Assembly (NCBI RefSeq): GCF_024347435.1
Contig: NZ_AP025481.1
Coordinates: 744,001 to 808,000 of the forward strand
DNA: 64,000 bases
Direction of reading: 5' to 3'
Source of the DNA: Vibrio cyclitrophicus
GTDB lineage: Bacteria > Pseudomonadota > Gammaproteobacteria > Enterobacterales > Vibrionaceae
In this document: piece by piece, positions 17,527-26,451 of the stretch
Numbering within the stretch: position 1 is the first letter of the stretch
How the letters are laid out: each line of letters starts with the position of its first letter
The notes under the pieces: model-generated
What the model was told of the DNA's origin: nothing
Databases searched by the model: none
Seen by the model: the letters and a program-made list of their open reading frames with translations, nothing else
Made by a program: the position numbers and the translations under genes

Positions 17527-17862
17527 TTAAGGTTGGAATACGTATCCTTCACCTGTAATCGTAATGATCAAACCGTCTCCGAATAACGATCTAATTTCTG
17601 ATATTGCGACAATCACAGACGAGTTAGTCACTTTTTCGTTCTCCCAACCAATCTTTTTTAATTGGCCAACGCTGAATAATTCACCACGATGTCGATTCAT
17701 AAATAGAATAATTTTTCGATAGGCTAACGGCAGCGTTGCTAACACATATCCATTTTCTACGTTTCGAATGAGCTTGGTGTGGAGTTCAACTATCTTACCA
17801 TTGAGTTCAATTACTACGTTATTTTCAGAGTGGTTCGTTTCTAATGCAGGATAAGAGTCCAT
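17527..17862 (-). CDS. Stand-alone winged-helix (ToxR/OmpR-type) DNA-binding protein
   Basis: The 111-residue protein is essentially only a C-terminal OmpR/ToxR-type winged helix (Trans_reg_C). LPLAYRKIILFMNRHRGELF leads into helix 1-2, QLKKIGW into the transactivation loop, SSVIVAISEIRSLFG is the recognition helix and ITGEGYVFQP the wing. There is no receiver or TM segment. It is a clear paralogue of the next gene (18010-18369), with RK, GW, S(S/A)V, VAI.EIR and GYV shared in register. The partner and target are unknown. Confidence 0.75.
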   Translation of the reverse strand: MDSYPALETNHSENNVVIELNGKIVELHTKLIRNVENGYVLATLPLAYRKIILFMNRHRGELFSVGQLKKIGWENEKVTNSSVIVAISEIRSLFGDGLIITITGEGYVFQP

Positions 17863-18009
17863 TTTTATATAATTCCCTTACTATATAGCCAGCGACAAAG
17901 TCAGATTCAGTATTTTTAATATAACGTCGCTTATAAGTGGACGTTTTAAAAATGACGATAATCAATGGAACTCGTACGGTAAAGAGATTAAATTTTTATT
18001 ATTAAAATA

Positions 18010-18369
18010 TTAACAGGATATCAATAGAGGATTATTTCTTTGCTCCATAACATAACCTTCATTTGAAACAGTTTGAATGCAGCGACAATCGAGAATCCTT
18101 CTGATCTCATAAATAGCGACAAGCACTGAGGCAGACGTGACAGCTTTACCAGCCCAACCAACACTCTTCAAAATTTGCTTGCTGACCACTTGCCCTTTAT
18201 TTTGGTATAGATAGAACAATACTTTACGGTGAGGTTCTGAGAGCGTCCCAATAATCGACCCGCAACCCTGTTTTCTAACAATCTTAGTACCTGATTGAAA
18301 CTCTCTATTATTTAAAACAAGTTTGGACGGCAGCACAAAATCACCTAATTCGTTGGTAAGTTGTTCCAT
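18010..18369 (-). CDS. Stand-alone winged-helix (ToxR/OmpR-type) DNA-binding protein, paralogue
   Basis: The 119-residue protein has a winged helix at residues 35-105: LSEPHRKVLFYLYQNKGQVV, ILKSVGW, SASVLVAIYEIRRIL and the wing VSNEGYVMEQ. A 35-residue N-terminal part precedes it, with a possible short beta sheet (FVLPSKLVLNNREF). I use the ATG at 18369 because GAGG precedes it by 5-6 bases; the ATG six codons upstream lacks a site. It has the same strand and fold as the gene at 17527 with a 147-bp spacer, so this is a local duplication that has diverged. Confidence 0.75.
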   Translation of the reverse strand: MEQLTNELGDFVLPSKLVLNNREFQSGTKIVRKQGCGSIIGTLSEPHRKVLFYLYQNKGQVVSKQILKSVGWAGKAVTSASVLVAIYEIRRILDCRCIQTVSNEGYVMEQRNNPLLISC

Positions 18370-18589
18370 ATATACCTCGTATTGCATAAGTAGACGTATT
18401 CTTCAATGTTTACGATATTACATAATAGAGTAAAAATACTAAACTGATAAACATCTCAATACCGTACTTTTACTGCTTAGATCAATTATTACACGCTGAT
18501 ACTGAACATCGTCTTATATCCTCGGGTAAAATAGTAGTCGCACAAATGTCTGATTTAGATTCCAAGACCCGAAACTGCAGACCAAAGGT

Positions 18590-19483
18590 CTAATCCGAGG
18601 TTTGATTACGCTTGCGATATTGACTTGGCGATAAACCAAAGTGCTTTTTAAAACGATGTGAGAAGTTGTAGGGATCTTTATAACCTAAACGGTTGGCAAT
18701 CATAGATACCGACCAATCTTGCTGTTTCAACAAACTGGTCGCTTTGTCCATTCTTAACTGAATCAATTTGCTGCGAGGAGAAACGTTAAACAGCGACTTG
18801 GTCACTCGATTTAGCTGTTCTTCACTGATAAACACGCGCGATGCCATACCAGAAACAGTCCACGGCAGGTGCAGACTACTTTCAATCTCATTATAGAGCG
18901 CTTGAACACGTGCTGTGGTGCTAGTCGACTTAGGTTCAAAGCCAGTCAAAGTTCGAATAATCTCGCTCATCAGCAATTTTCTAAAACTGCCTCGACCTCC
19001 AATTTCAAAATGAACTAAATTCATCAAGGACCAAATTTGTTCACACTCTCCGAAAGGTACAATACTCTGCCCTAAGCTCGCAATATGTTGCCATTGCGAG
19101 GTATCGGGCGTCAGCATCCAAGCCATTTTCCAATAGTTGTACTGAGGGTCAAGCTCGAAACGAAATGGCGTTTCCGCAGGAAGAACCACCAGCGTGCATG
19201 GCGTAATCGCTTGTACGAAGGTTTCGGTCGTCAATATACCGCCCCCTTCTTGAGTAAAAATCAGCGTATGGACATTCACAGATTCGCGTTCAACCCAATA
19301 CGCGTCATACAGCTTCGCCATACCACCCATGTAGACACCACAACTTTTCATCTCTGGGATTTCTTCAACGGTCAAAAAACGTTCTTTGCAATGCTCTGCG
19401 AGAAAAACATCATCTTGCCACGTTGATTTTGGATTCATTGAATCAATGACAGATTCGCACAGGTTTTGTTGTTTTTTAAACAT
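18590..19483 (-). CDS. AraC-family transcriptional regulator
   Basis: The 297-residue protein has an N-terminal cupin-like sensing half (FTQEGGGILTTETFVQAI, TLVVLPAETPFRF) and a C-terminal double HTH: VSGMASRVFISEEQLNRVTKSLF and MIANRLGYKDPYNFSHRFKKHFGLSPSQYRK. It is divergent from a MATE exporter gene with only 50 bp between start codons, so it very likely controls that gene and itself. The inducing ligand is unknown. Confidence 0.88.
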   Translation of the reverse strand: MFKKQQNLCESVIDSMNPKSTWQDDVFLAEHCKERFLTVEEIPEMKSCGVYMGGMAKLYDAYWVERESVNVHTLIFTQEGGGILTTETFVQAITPCTLVVLPAETPFRFELDPQYNYWKMAWMLTPDTSQWQHIASLGQSIVPFGECEQIWSLMNLVHFEIGGRGSFRKLLMSEIIRTLTGFEPKSTSTTARVQALYNEIESSLHLPWTVSGMASRVFISEEQLNRVTKSLFNVSPRSKLIQLRMDKATSLLKQQDWSVSMIANRLGYKDPYNFSHRFKKHFGLSPSQYRKRNQTSD

Positions 19484-19533
19484 GTTGTTACGTCACTCAA
19501 ATCACTATAGTTCTGCCATAAATCGGAGAGCTT

Positions 19534-20931
19534 ATGACAACTAACATCAACCCTAACGCATCTATGAATAACAAGCCAGAGAGCATCTTACCTCGAATCA
19601 TCAAACTTGGTTTGCCTGTTGCTTTGCAAAGTGCGCTTGTTGCTATTCTTGCCCTTGCTGACGTCTTAATGGTCAGCGATTTTGGCATGGAAGCAGCTGC
19701 TGCTGTGGGAATTGCATCAAAATGGCACTTCGTCGCTATTATGATTATGGCAGGGTTGGCCTCAGCAAACGGAACACTAGTCGCTCAATACTGGGGAAAG
19801 AATGACCCTAAAAGCGCGCGCACAGTATCATCCATCGCGATGGTATTTGGCTTAAAAGTTCTGCTGCCAGTTACTGCAATCATCACTCTTGGTTCTCAAT
19901 TTTTAATGATGTTGCAAACCAGCGATCACACCGTGATTGAGCTTGGTGCTACGTACTTGTGGTATGGATTCCCTGTTCTACTTCTCACTCATATAGTCGT
20001 GGTGGTAGAAGCGAGCATGCGTTCCTCTGGTGACACAGTAACTCCGCTGTTGCTTGGTGGTGTGACTATTGCCCTCAATATTGCACTTAATTTTGTTCTC
20101 ATTAAGGGTGCATTTGGTATTCCAGCAATGGGCGTTGCTGGTGCTGCACTAGCAACAACTTTAGCGCGATTGATTCAAGTGGGTTTGATGTATAGCTACA
20201 TGCGTATACGTAAGCACTGGTTATTAACTACGCCAAGCTCACCACATCGTCCGTCGCTGTGGCTGTCTTACCGTCGTATTGCGTTACCCCTAACGATGAA
20301 TGCCGTGCTGTGGGCAATGGGTACCATGGCATACCAAATGATCTTCGGTCACATGGGCACAACGGAACTTGCCGTGTTCTCAATGCTCGCACCGTTTGAG
20401 TCGCTGTGTTACTCAATATTCTTTGGTATATCGGTCGCGTGTTCTGTGCTGCTTGGTCACTCACTCGGTCGTGATGAGTTTGATGACGCTATGAGTATGG
20501 GACTAACATTCATTAAAGCCGTCATTGGCTTCGGCGCAGTTGTCGGATTACTACTGTTTATTAGTAAAGAGCATGTTCTAACATGGCTGAACCTTTCTAC
20601 AGATGCGCTCTACCCGCTCGCTTCACCTGCAATGATGATCATGTGCTTTGCTGTCGTGATTCGCATGCTGAACATGGTGATCATCAACGGTATCATTCGC
20701 GCTGGTGGCGATAATGCGTTCTGCTTGCGTATGGATTTCATCGCGATGTGGATGGTGGGCATTCCAGTATGTGTTTACGGCGCGTTTGTCGCTGGATGGG
20801 ATTTCAAATACATCTATGGTTTGATGTTGGTGGAAGAAGTGGTGAAACTGACAATTTGTTCCCATCGTTACCTAAGCCGACGCTGGATCAACAACCTGAC
20901 GGTGACCTACGACGAGCCGCAAGCAGCGTAA
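19534..20931 (+). CDS. MATE-family efflux transporter
   Basis: The 465-residue protein has 12 predicted TM segments and belongs to the MATE (NorM/DinF) family, which exports cationic drugs or metabolites with Na+ or H+ antiport. Supporting parts are LPVALQSALVAILALADVLMVSDFG in TM1-2, GLASANGTLVAQYWGKND after TM2 and GDTVTPLLLGGVTIALNIALNFVLI in TM5. GGAGAG precedes the start. It is divergent from an AraC regulator and ends at a strong bidirectional terminator. Confidence 0.9.
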   Translation: MTTNINPNASMNNKPESILPRIIKLGLPVALQSALVAILALADVLMVSDFGMEAAAAVGIASKWHFVAIMIMAGLASANGTLVAQYWGKNDPKSARTVSSIAMVFGLKVLLPVTAIITLGSQFLMMLQTSDHTVIELGATYLWYGFPVLLLTHIVVVVEASMRSSGDTVTPLLLGGVTIALNIALNFVLIKGAFGIPAMGVAGAALATTLARLIQVGLMYSYMRIRKHWLLTTPSSPHRPSLWLSYRRIALPLTMNAVLWAMGTMAYQMIFGHMGTTELAVFSMLAPFESLCYSIFFGISVACSVLLGHSLGRDEFDDAMSMGLTFIKAVIGFGAVVGLLLFISKEHVLTWLNLSTDALYPLASPAMMIMCFAVVIRMLNMVIINGIIRAGGDNAFCLRMDFIAMWMVGIPVCVYGAFVAGWDFKYIYGLMLVEEVVKLTICSHRYLSRRWINNLTVTYDEPQAA

Positions 20932-20981
20932 GTTACAGTTACCTAGCTATATTGAAGCTTATACAGAAACGTATCTACATC

Positions 20982-21011
20982 AAAAAAGGTCTGATAAATC
21001 AGACCTTTTTT
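20982..21011. terminator. Bidirectional terminator
   Basis: AAAAAAGGTCTGAT / ATCAGACCTTTTTT is a perfect stem with A- and T-runs on both sides. It serves the MATE gene on plus and the YgbA_NO gene on minus. Confidence 0.9.
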
Positions 21012-21042
21012 CGTTTCTTTCGAACTTACTTTTAAGCGCCAG

Positions 21043-21438
21043 TTACTTCTTATTCATACGAATATGGCGATTCGACACATTCGGCAGCGGCTTCTCTGGC
21101 AATTTTCGTTTTTCATGAATCAGATGTCGAATAGCTAAAATAGGATGCTTAAGTAGCATTCTTGGCCCGGCATAACGCATTACTAAACGCATTTGCTCTT
21201 TCGGATGCGGTTTATAACAATGAATTGGACACTTGTTACAGGTCGGTTTTGCTTCGCCATAAGGGCATCTATCGAGTCGTGTTTCGGCATAACGTAACAA
21301 CTGCGCACACTCTTCACATAACGCGTTATTCTGACGAAGTGCACTGTGATGATTTTTACAGTAGATGTGTACCATCGCAATAACAGTTTTGTACTCCGTC
21401 GCGAGCTCACCTCTTAGAATGTTGTTATGTTTGAACAT
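21043..21438 (-). CDS. YgbA_NO (nitrous-oxide-stimulated promoter) family protein
   Basis: The 131-residue protein matches the YgbA family (PF11756). It holds three Cys pairs, CKNHH...CEEC, CPYGEAKPTC and CNKCPIHCYKP, and the conserved PHPKEQMRLVMRYAGPRML. The Cys/His pattern suggests a metal or Fe-S site. In enterobacteria the gene is NsrR-controlled and is tied to recovery from NO stress; the exact biochemistry is unsettled. Its start is 3 bp past the GNAT stop, so the two are probably co-transcribed. Confidence 0.85.
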   Translation of the reverse strand: MFKHNNILRGELATEYKTVIAMVHIYCKNHHSALRQNNALCEECAQLLRYAETRLDRCPYGEAKPTCNKCPIHCYKPHPKEQMRLVMRYAGPRMLLKHPILAIRHLIHEKRKLPEKPLPNVSNRHIRMNKK

Positions 21439-21440
21439 GT

Positions 21441-21956
21441 TTAATTACCCAGTGACAAACCGTACAGATTGAGATTAACACTTTCACTTAATACGTCTTC
21501 GACTCGCTCGAACAAAAAACCTAATTTAGTCAGCAATGCGATACTTCGAATATTATCAGAGGTAGTGATGGCAACTAAATGATCAATATCAGCATTATGC
21601 TTGGCTTCTTCAATTATCGCTTGTGCCGCTTCCAATGCAAAACCTTGCCCATAGACTTCAGGGACAAAACCATAACCAATATCATGTGACTCTAGCGTAT
21701 CTCGCTTAATTAATCCGCATACACCAATTGGCGTTAAGAAGTCCTTAATTTCGACAATCAATAGACAAACACCTTTCTCTTTATGCATCTTAAGAATGTT
21801 GTTTTCGATGTATTCAACGGCCTTGGCTGGATCGCTGATCTCCTTGTCTCCAATGTAACGCAGGAAATCTTCTGAGCTATATAATCGTTGAATGAACGCC
21901 GCATCTTGAGGCGTGATCATTCTTAATCGTAAACGTCGGGTCTCGATAGCCTGCAT
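21441..21956 (-). CDS. RimJ/RimL-like GNAT acetyltransferase
   Basis: The 171-residue protein starts with ETRRLRLRMITPQDAAFIQRLYSSEDFLRYIGD, the typical RimJ/RimL opening, and has the acetyl-CoA segment YGFVPEVYGQGFALEAAQAI and SIALLTKLGF. It may acetylate a protein N-terminus or a small molecule. The ATG at 21956 follows AAGGAA by nine bases; the ATG at 21983 has no ribosome site, so the shorter start is used. Confidence 0.85.
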   Translation of the reverse strand: MQAIETRRLRLRMITPQDAAFIQRLYSSEDFLRYIGDKEISDPAKAVEYIENNILKMHKEKGVCLLIVEIKDFLTPIGVCGLIKRDTLESHDIGYGFVPEVYGQGFALEAAQAIIEEAKHNADIDHLVAITTSDNIRSIALLTKLGFLFERVEDVLSESVNLNLYGLSLGN

Positions 21957-22053
21957 AGTGATATTTTCCTTGCTGAGTACCATGTAAATATTGAGTTCTA
22001 GAGCTAAAATGATTATCCTCCACCGCCTAAACTAAATACAAGGCTATGCAGCA

Positions 22054-22242
22054 ATGAACCGTAAGAAAAAAATCAATCAAATTCTAAAGAAGAAGCAAAA
22101 ACAGGCGAATTCAAAACTGCATGGTAGCAACAAGCCTCGCTATATTTCTAAAGCTGACCGCGCAAAAATGGAAGCTGAAGAACAAGCTAAAGGTGCAGTC
22201 GAAGCAACTGTTGAAGCTGAAGAGACAAAAGCTGCAGAGTAA
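22054..22242 (+). CDS. DUF2986 family small basic protein
   Basis: The 62-residue protein begins MNRKKKINQILKKKQKQ and contains SNKPRYISKADRAKME, the DUF2986 signature of gamma-proteobacteria such as Vibrio and Shewanella. The N-terminal half is strongly basic and the C-terminal half acidic and Ala/Glu-rich. The charge pattern suggests RNA or ribosome binding, but no function is established. It is divergent from the GNAT gene and followed by a terminator. Confidence 0.85.
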   Translation: MNRKKKINQILKKKQKQANSKLHGSNKPRYISKADRAKMEAEEQAKGAVEATVEAEETKAAE

Positions 22243-22298
22243 GTTAAAACTCGCAGTCCTCCTGTCTAGCTCACCAAACAGAGACAATGGACAAGAAC

Positions 22299-22331
22299 AA
22301 AAAAAGCAGCCTCAAATTGGGCTGCTTTTTT
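22299..22331. terminator. Bidirectional terminator after DUF2986 gene / metal ABC operon
   Basis: AGCAGCC / GGGCTGCT stem flanked by A7 on the left and T6 on the right. It ends the plus-strand DUF2986 gene and the minus-strand metal operon, whose last stop is at 22357. Confidence 0.88.
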
Positions 22332-22356
22332 GATCCTACCATTTTAATCGCGCTGA

Positions 22357-23280
22357 TTAGCCTTTAAATGGCTGTACTTCCCAACGGGCAAACGGCGCTT
22401 TTGGGTTAATCCCAGCTCTACCCCAACGATCAACAGAATCAACCACTAAGATACGCTCACTCGGTACCAGCGACTTAATCAAGTTAGTTGGCTTCTTTGC
22501 GGTCACTAACCAGAGAGCATCGTCTTCCGAAAACATCGCTTTGAGCTTCGCTTTGTCTTGCTCTGTCCATTCGAGCTCTGCCTTGAACATCCGTTCTTCA
22601 ACAAACAGCTGGCTACCCGAAGCAAAATCTTCCAAGCTTTCTGAAAGCAATAACACTGAATCTACATCATTATCCAGTAATACCGCCTGTTGCTTGTTAA
22701 TCAGTTCTCGAACATCAAGCATCACACGCTGTAAGTTGCTATCAATCGTATCTGCTTGCGCCGGCCACAATAACTTAAAGTCATCAGCCACAATTGCCGC
22801 CATACGCGTTAGGTTAGTCGGGTTTAACCAGGCATATTTAGACACTTCACCATTCGATAACGTCAGCGCTGCAACACCTTGCGCGCGCGGTGTAATCGCT
22901 TGAGCGACATCAACCTCAACCAAGCGGATGTTACCTTGTCTCGCGTATACGAACGTAGGATCAGCTTGCCAAATCGATGTCAGCGTCAATGCAACTGTCG
23001 CCTTCTCTCCTGACTTAAGGACTATGCTTTCGCCCTTCGTTCCAAACCAGTTAGGCAAGCGATCAATACCGTATCGTTTTGGTGGAAGGTATTCAGTCGT
23101 AATGTCGGTGCCTTTGGTTAGCTCTGTCGCCAATGCATAAGTCACAGGTGTACTGGTTAGAATATCTTCTGCATTCACGTTCAGTGACAGCACAGAACCA
23201 GCCATTAACACACTACCAAGCACACTCAATTGAGCCGTTGCTTTTATTGATCTAGCGATACGATTCAGTAAACAAGTCAT
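22357..23280 (-). CDS. Degenerate metal-ABC substrate-binding-like protein lacking histidine
   Basis: The 307-residue exported protein has a signal peptide ending near NVNAED. Its pattern recalls cluster A-I (ZnuA/MntC) binding proteins: YAWLNPTNLTRMAAIVADDFKLLWP mirrors the second-lobe entry of ZnuA, and the order of segments is similar. The chain contains no histidine at all, so it cannot use the usual His-rich metal site. It may be an accessory or regulatory binding protein, or act on a chelate. It is the last gene of the metal operon, 3 bp past the permease. Confidence 0.7.
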   Translation of the reverse strand: MTCLLNRIARSIKATAQLSVLGSVLMAGSVLSLNVNAEDILTSTPVTYALATELTKGTDITTEYLPPKRYGIDRLPNWFGTKGESIVLKSGEKATVALTLTSIWQADPTFVYARQGNIRLVEVDVAQAITPRAQGVAALTLSNGEVSKYAWLNPTNLTRMAAIVADDFKLLWPAQADTIDSNLQRVMLDVRELINKQQAVLLDNDVDSVLLLSESLEDFASGSQLFVEERMFKAELEWTEQDKAKLKAMFSEDDALWLVTAKKPTNLIKSLVPSERILVVDSVDRWGRAGINPKAPFARWEVQPFKG

Positions 23281-23282
23281 GA

Positions 23283-24158
23283 TTACGCCTTTCTTACAAT
23301 TCGGTATAGCGTTGCTGCTAGGAAAAACGTTGCAGAAACGATGATGATTGACGCGCCCGATGGCACTGGCAATTTAAGTTCCATTGGCAACACGGTTCCA
23401 ACCAAACATGCGATGGTTGCAAGTAATGCCGAAAGCAATACAAAACTTCCCATACTTTTGGTCAGCAATCGAGCTGTCGCACCTGGGATAAGCAATAACG
23501 CACCGACTAAAACCGCGCCCACGATCTTTACGGCTGCAATTGTCACTAAGGTGATCATCATAACAAACAAGTAATCGTAAAAGCTGGTGTTGTAACCACG
23601 AACCTTGGCAATATCAGGGCTGATACAAGTTAGCAGAATACGGTTAAACGTTGGTATCAAGAGCAAAATGATGAGTGCGCAGCTGCCTGCGAGAATTGCT
23701 AAATCTTGGTCTGTTACCGTGAGAATCGAGCCAAACAGAACGTTCTCAAGCATATGAATATTAATTTTACGTGCCACGTACATCAGCAATGCCGCACCAA
23801 CCGCTAAAGCGAGCGCAAGGAAAACGCCCACTAATGTATCGTATGGCACGTTGGTTCTGTTTCTTACAAAGTGAAGTAGCAAAGCAAAGATCATACAGAA
23901 GCTGAACAGACCAATGATTGGGTTCTCTGGTGGTTCGCCAAGTAAAACACCAATAGCAATACCGGTCAAAGCCGCGTGACCAACTGCTTCAGAGAAGAAA
24001 GCCAGACGCTTTGCAATGACCAAAGTACCCAGGCCACCTAGCAAAGGGCCAAGCAATAGTGCCGCGACCAAAGCATTCACCATGAATGCGTACATGAAAC
24101 TGTCTGATAACCAACCCGCTTCAACGCCACTTATGGCAAGTTGTCGTAACCAATCCAT
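23283..24158 (-). CDS. Metal ABC transporter permease (ZnuB/MntB family)
   Basis: The 291-residue membrane protein with about eight TM segments belongs to the ABC-3 permease family (PF00950). Conserved parts include LGTLVIAKRLAFFSEAVGHAALTGIAIG, the coupling region, and KIVGAVLVGALLLIPGATARLL near TM6-7. Family members import Zn2+, Mn2+ or Fe2+. Its start shares one base with the ATPase stop, so the pair is translationally coupled. Confidence 0.92.
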   Translation of the reverse strand: MDWLRQLAISGVEAGWLSDSFMYAFMVNALVAALLLGPLLGGLGTLVIAKRLAFFSEAVGHAALTGIAIGVLLGEPPENPIIGLFSFCMIFALLLHFVRNRTNVPYDTLVGVFLALALAVGAALLMYVARKINIHMLENVLFGSILTVTDQDLAILAGSCALIILLLIPTFNRILLTCISPDIAKVRGYNTSFYDYLFVMMITLVTIAAVKIVGAVLVGALLLIPGATARLLTKSMGSFVLLSALLATIACLVGTVLPMELKLPVPSGASIIIVSATFFLAATLYRIVRKA

Positions 24159-24892
24159 TACGCAACCTCCTTCGATTTGTTCATCGCTGAACCACTACTG
24201 TAATGTTGGAATAAGCTTTCAATTTGACTTGGGTGCAGTACTTGTTCGTGCGGGCCACTATCAACCAAGAATCGATTCACAACATGTACATTGGCTTCAA
24301 GACGGCGCACTGCAGTGACATCGTGATGTACCGCAAGAATCGTACGGCCTTCATCAACACATTCACGAATGAGCGATTCAAGATAACGAACACCCTGATC
24401 GTCCATACCGGTAGTCGGTTCATCCAACACCAATAGGCTTGGGTTATCCAACAACGCTTGAGCAAACAACACACGTTGCTGCTCACCGCCCGATAACTGC
24501 CCCATACGGCGATCGCTACGAGTCGCCATCCCCACACGATCCAATTGCGCTAATGCAAGATCCAGCTGTTTGGATTTACGACGCCAAAATAGAGGAATTC
24601 GAGTTTGGTTAAGCAACACGAAATCCATTACCGTTAGAGGTAAGCTTGATTCGAAGGTCGCTTTTTGAGGAACGTAACCAATACTTGGCTTTTCAGGCCA
24701 ATGAATATCGATTTGCCCAGAAAAAGGGGTAAGGCCAAGTACAGAGCGTAATAATGAAGTTTTTCCACCACCGTTTGGTCCCATGATCACATGGCAGTCA
24801 CCTGCTTTAAGTTCTAGCGAAATATCATCAAGAATGACGTTATTGTCGTATTGCAGACCGAGATTATTAATTGAGATTGATGGACCTAGCAT
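24158..24892 (-). CDS. Metal ABC transporter ATP-binding protein (ZnuC/MntA family)
   Basis: The 244-residue ATPase has a Walker A GPNGGGKTS, a Q-loop in IGYVPQKA, signature LSGGEQQRV, Walker B LLVLDEPTTG and an H-loop in LAVHHD. It belongs to the metal-uptake class. It has one-base overlaps with both the binding protein upstream and the permease downstream. The Walker A has Gly-Gly-Gly-Lys-Thr in place of the more common GAGKST, still compatible with ATP binding. Confidence 0.93.
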   Translation of the reverse strand: MLGPSISINNLGLQYDNNVILDDISLELKAGDCHVIMGPNGGGKTSLLRSVLGLTPFSGQIDIHWPEKPSIGYVPQKATFESSLPLTVMDFVLLNQTRIPLFWRRKSKQLDLALAQLDRVGMATRSDRRMGQLSGGEQQRVLFAQALLDNPSLLVLDEPTTGMDDQGVRYLESLIRECVDEGRTILAVHHDVTAVRRLEANVHVVNRFLVDSGPHEQVLHPSQIESLFQHYSSGSAMNKSKEVA

Positions 24893-25833
24893 TATGCATT
24901 CCCGCTTTCAGCTTGGTTAGCCGCCGCAAATTTCATCGCTTCGATTAACGTTTCTAGGTTTTTCTTCATTTCTACTTCCACCTTGTCGTCTTCATACTCG
25001 CCGTGCGTCATGTGGGAAAATCGGTAAAGCTGTACACCTGTTTCAGCTTCAATGGTGTCAACGAAACGGTTTGGCATGTTTAGCTCGTAGAAAAGAATAT
25101 CGATATCCGATGCGCGGATTTTTTCGATCGTCTCTTGCAGTTGGCTAGCACTTGGTTCAACGCCGTGTGCTGGCTCGATTACTGCCGCCACATCAACACC
25201 AAACTCTTGAAGAATGTAACCATAAGCATTGTGCGTGGTCGCCACTTTCATACCTGATGTATCGAGTTCGCCTAATGACAACATCGCATCACGCTTCATA
25301 AAGCGGAATTTTTTTGCATATTTACGAGCATTTTTACGATAAAACGCCGCGTTGTCTGGGTCGAGCTTAGATACTTCACTCGCGATGGTGTAAACCTTTT
25401 GGATGGTTGTAGAAAGTCCAACAAACGTGTGCGGGTTCACGGCGCCTTGACCCACAGACTGTCCTAATGCGGGAAGTAAAGGCACTTCTTTGTTCGCTTC
25501 GATCACCACTAAGTCATCACGTTGCGCGGCTGAGATTACTTTTAGTGCGAAGTCGTCATGGCCAATACCGTTTACCACGATCGCATCCATCTGGCTCAAT
25601 CGCTTCAAATCATTGGGTTGCGGTAAGTAGTTATGCGGATTAAACCCAGCATCAACCAATGGAAGAATGTTCACTTTGTCACCCACTACTGCTTTTACAT
25701 AGCTGTAGTAGGGTTGTAGGGTAATACCAACCGTCAGCTTCTCGCTGTCGACTGTGTACTCTTTTGCCAATGCATTGGGTGTTGATAGCACCGCCATTAA
25801 CGACATGAACAGAGTCATAATTCGCATAGTCAA
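24892..25833 (-). CDS. Metal ABC transporter substrate-binding protein (ZnuA/MntC family)
   Basis: The 313-residue periplasmic protein has a signal peptide ending at ALAKE. Candidate metal ligands are His in FNPHNYLP, His in NPHTFVG, His in THNAYGYIL, and an acid in FYELNMPNRF, the usual cluster A-I site. The His-rich loop of true ZnuA proteins is missing, so Mn2+ or Fe2+ is as likely as Zn2+. It sits in an operon that starts with a Fur-like box, which favours iron or manganese. Confidence 0.9.
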   Translation of the reverse strand: MTMRIMTLFMSLMAVLSTPNALAKEYTVDSEKLTVGITLQPYYSYVKAVVGDKVNILPLVDAGFNPHNYLPQPNDLKRLSQMDAIVVNGIGHDDFALKVISAAQRDDLVVIEANKEVPLLPALGQSVGQGAVNPHTFVGLSTTIQKVYTIASEVSKLDPDNAAFYRKNARKYAKKFRFMKRDAMLSLGELDTSGMKVATTHNAYGYILQEFGVDVAAVIEPAHGVEPSASQLQETIEKIRASDIDILFYELNMPNRFVDTIEAETGVQLYRFSHMTHGEYEDDKVEVEMKKNLETLIEAMKFAAANQAESGNA

Positions 25834-25872
25834 TCTCTTATTATTAGTGAGCGTTTTTATAAGCCGGATTGC

Positions 25873-26451
25873 TTAATGAGAAGAAACATCGTGCTGAACA
25901 GTAATTTCTGATTCATTCACAACCAGTTTCCAACCTGTTGATTCTAGAGTTTGTTCATCAAACTGAGTCGGCTGGCTTGTTACACCTCCAAGAAAAATCC
26001 AGATTTCCGGAGAGACGCTGTTTGCATTCAAAATAAACGAGTCTGCAAAGCCATGTTCACTTGATGCATCGTATTCGCTTGGCGTAGAAAAGTAGTAACC
26101 ACGTTCGTCCAATAACCAAGCATGAGAACCTTTTCGCTTCCAACTCTGGTCTTCAACAAAAGGCGCGACCCATTCATCTTTAAGTGACACAACACTGGGC
26201 CATTCACCATCTGAGTCCATACGCAGGTCGCGAATCTCTTCATGAGCCAAACGTAGCTCTGACAACATCGCCAAGTTTTCTTGCTCAACATCCGTCACCA
26301 AAATTTGATGATCAAGTACCGTTTTTACGTGGGATTCTGCCTGATGAAACGGGATAGTGACCGTGGCAAAGCTCAGAATGAAAACAATGATCAGCCCTAC
26401 CCATTTTCCTTCTCTGCCACCCGTGTCAGCACGTACGCCTTGAATCATCAT
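25873..26451 (-). CDS. DUF6162-type membrane-anchored protein
   Basis: The 192-residue protein has one N-terminal TM segment (WVGLIIVFILSFATVTIPF), then a short coiled-coil-like stretch (TDVEQENLAMLSELRLAHEEIRD split by charges) and a periplasmic domain with Trp-rich strands. I assign it to DUF6162, seen next to metal ABC importers, from memory. It overlaps the gene upstream by 4 bp (ATGA) and precedes the binding protein by 39 bp, so it probably helps deliver or sense the metal. Confidence 0.65.
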   Translation of the reverse strand: MMIQGVRADTGGREGKWVGLIIVFILSFATVTIPFHQAESHVKTVLDHQILVTDVEQENLAMLSELRLAHEEIRDLRMDSDGEWPSVVSLKDEWVAPFVEDQSWKRKGSHAWLLDERGYYFSTPSEYDASSEHGFADSFILNANSVSPEIWIFLGGVTSQPTQFDEQTLESTGWKLVVNESEITVQHDVSSH

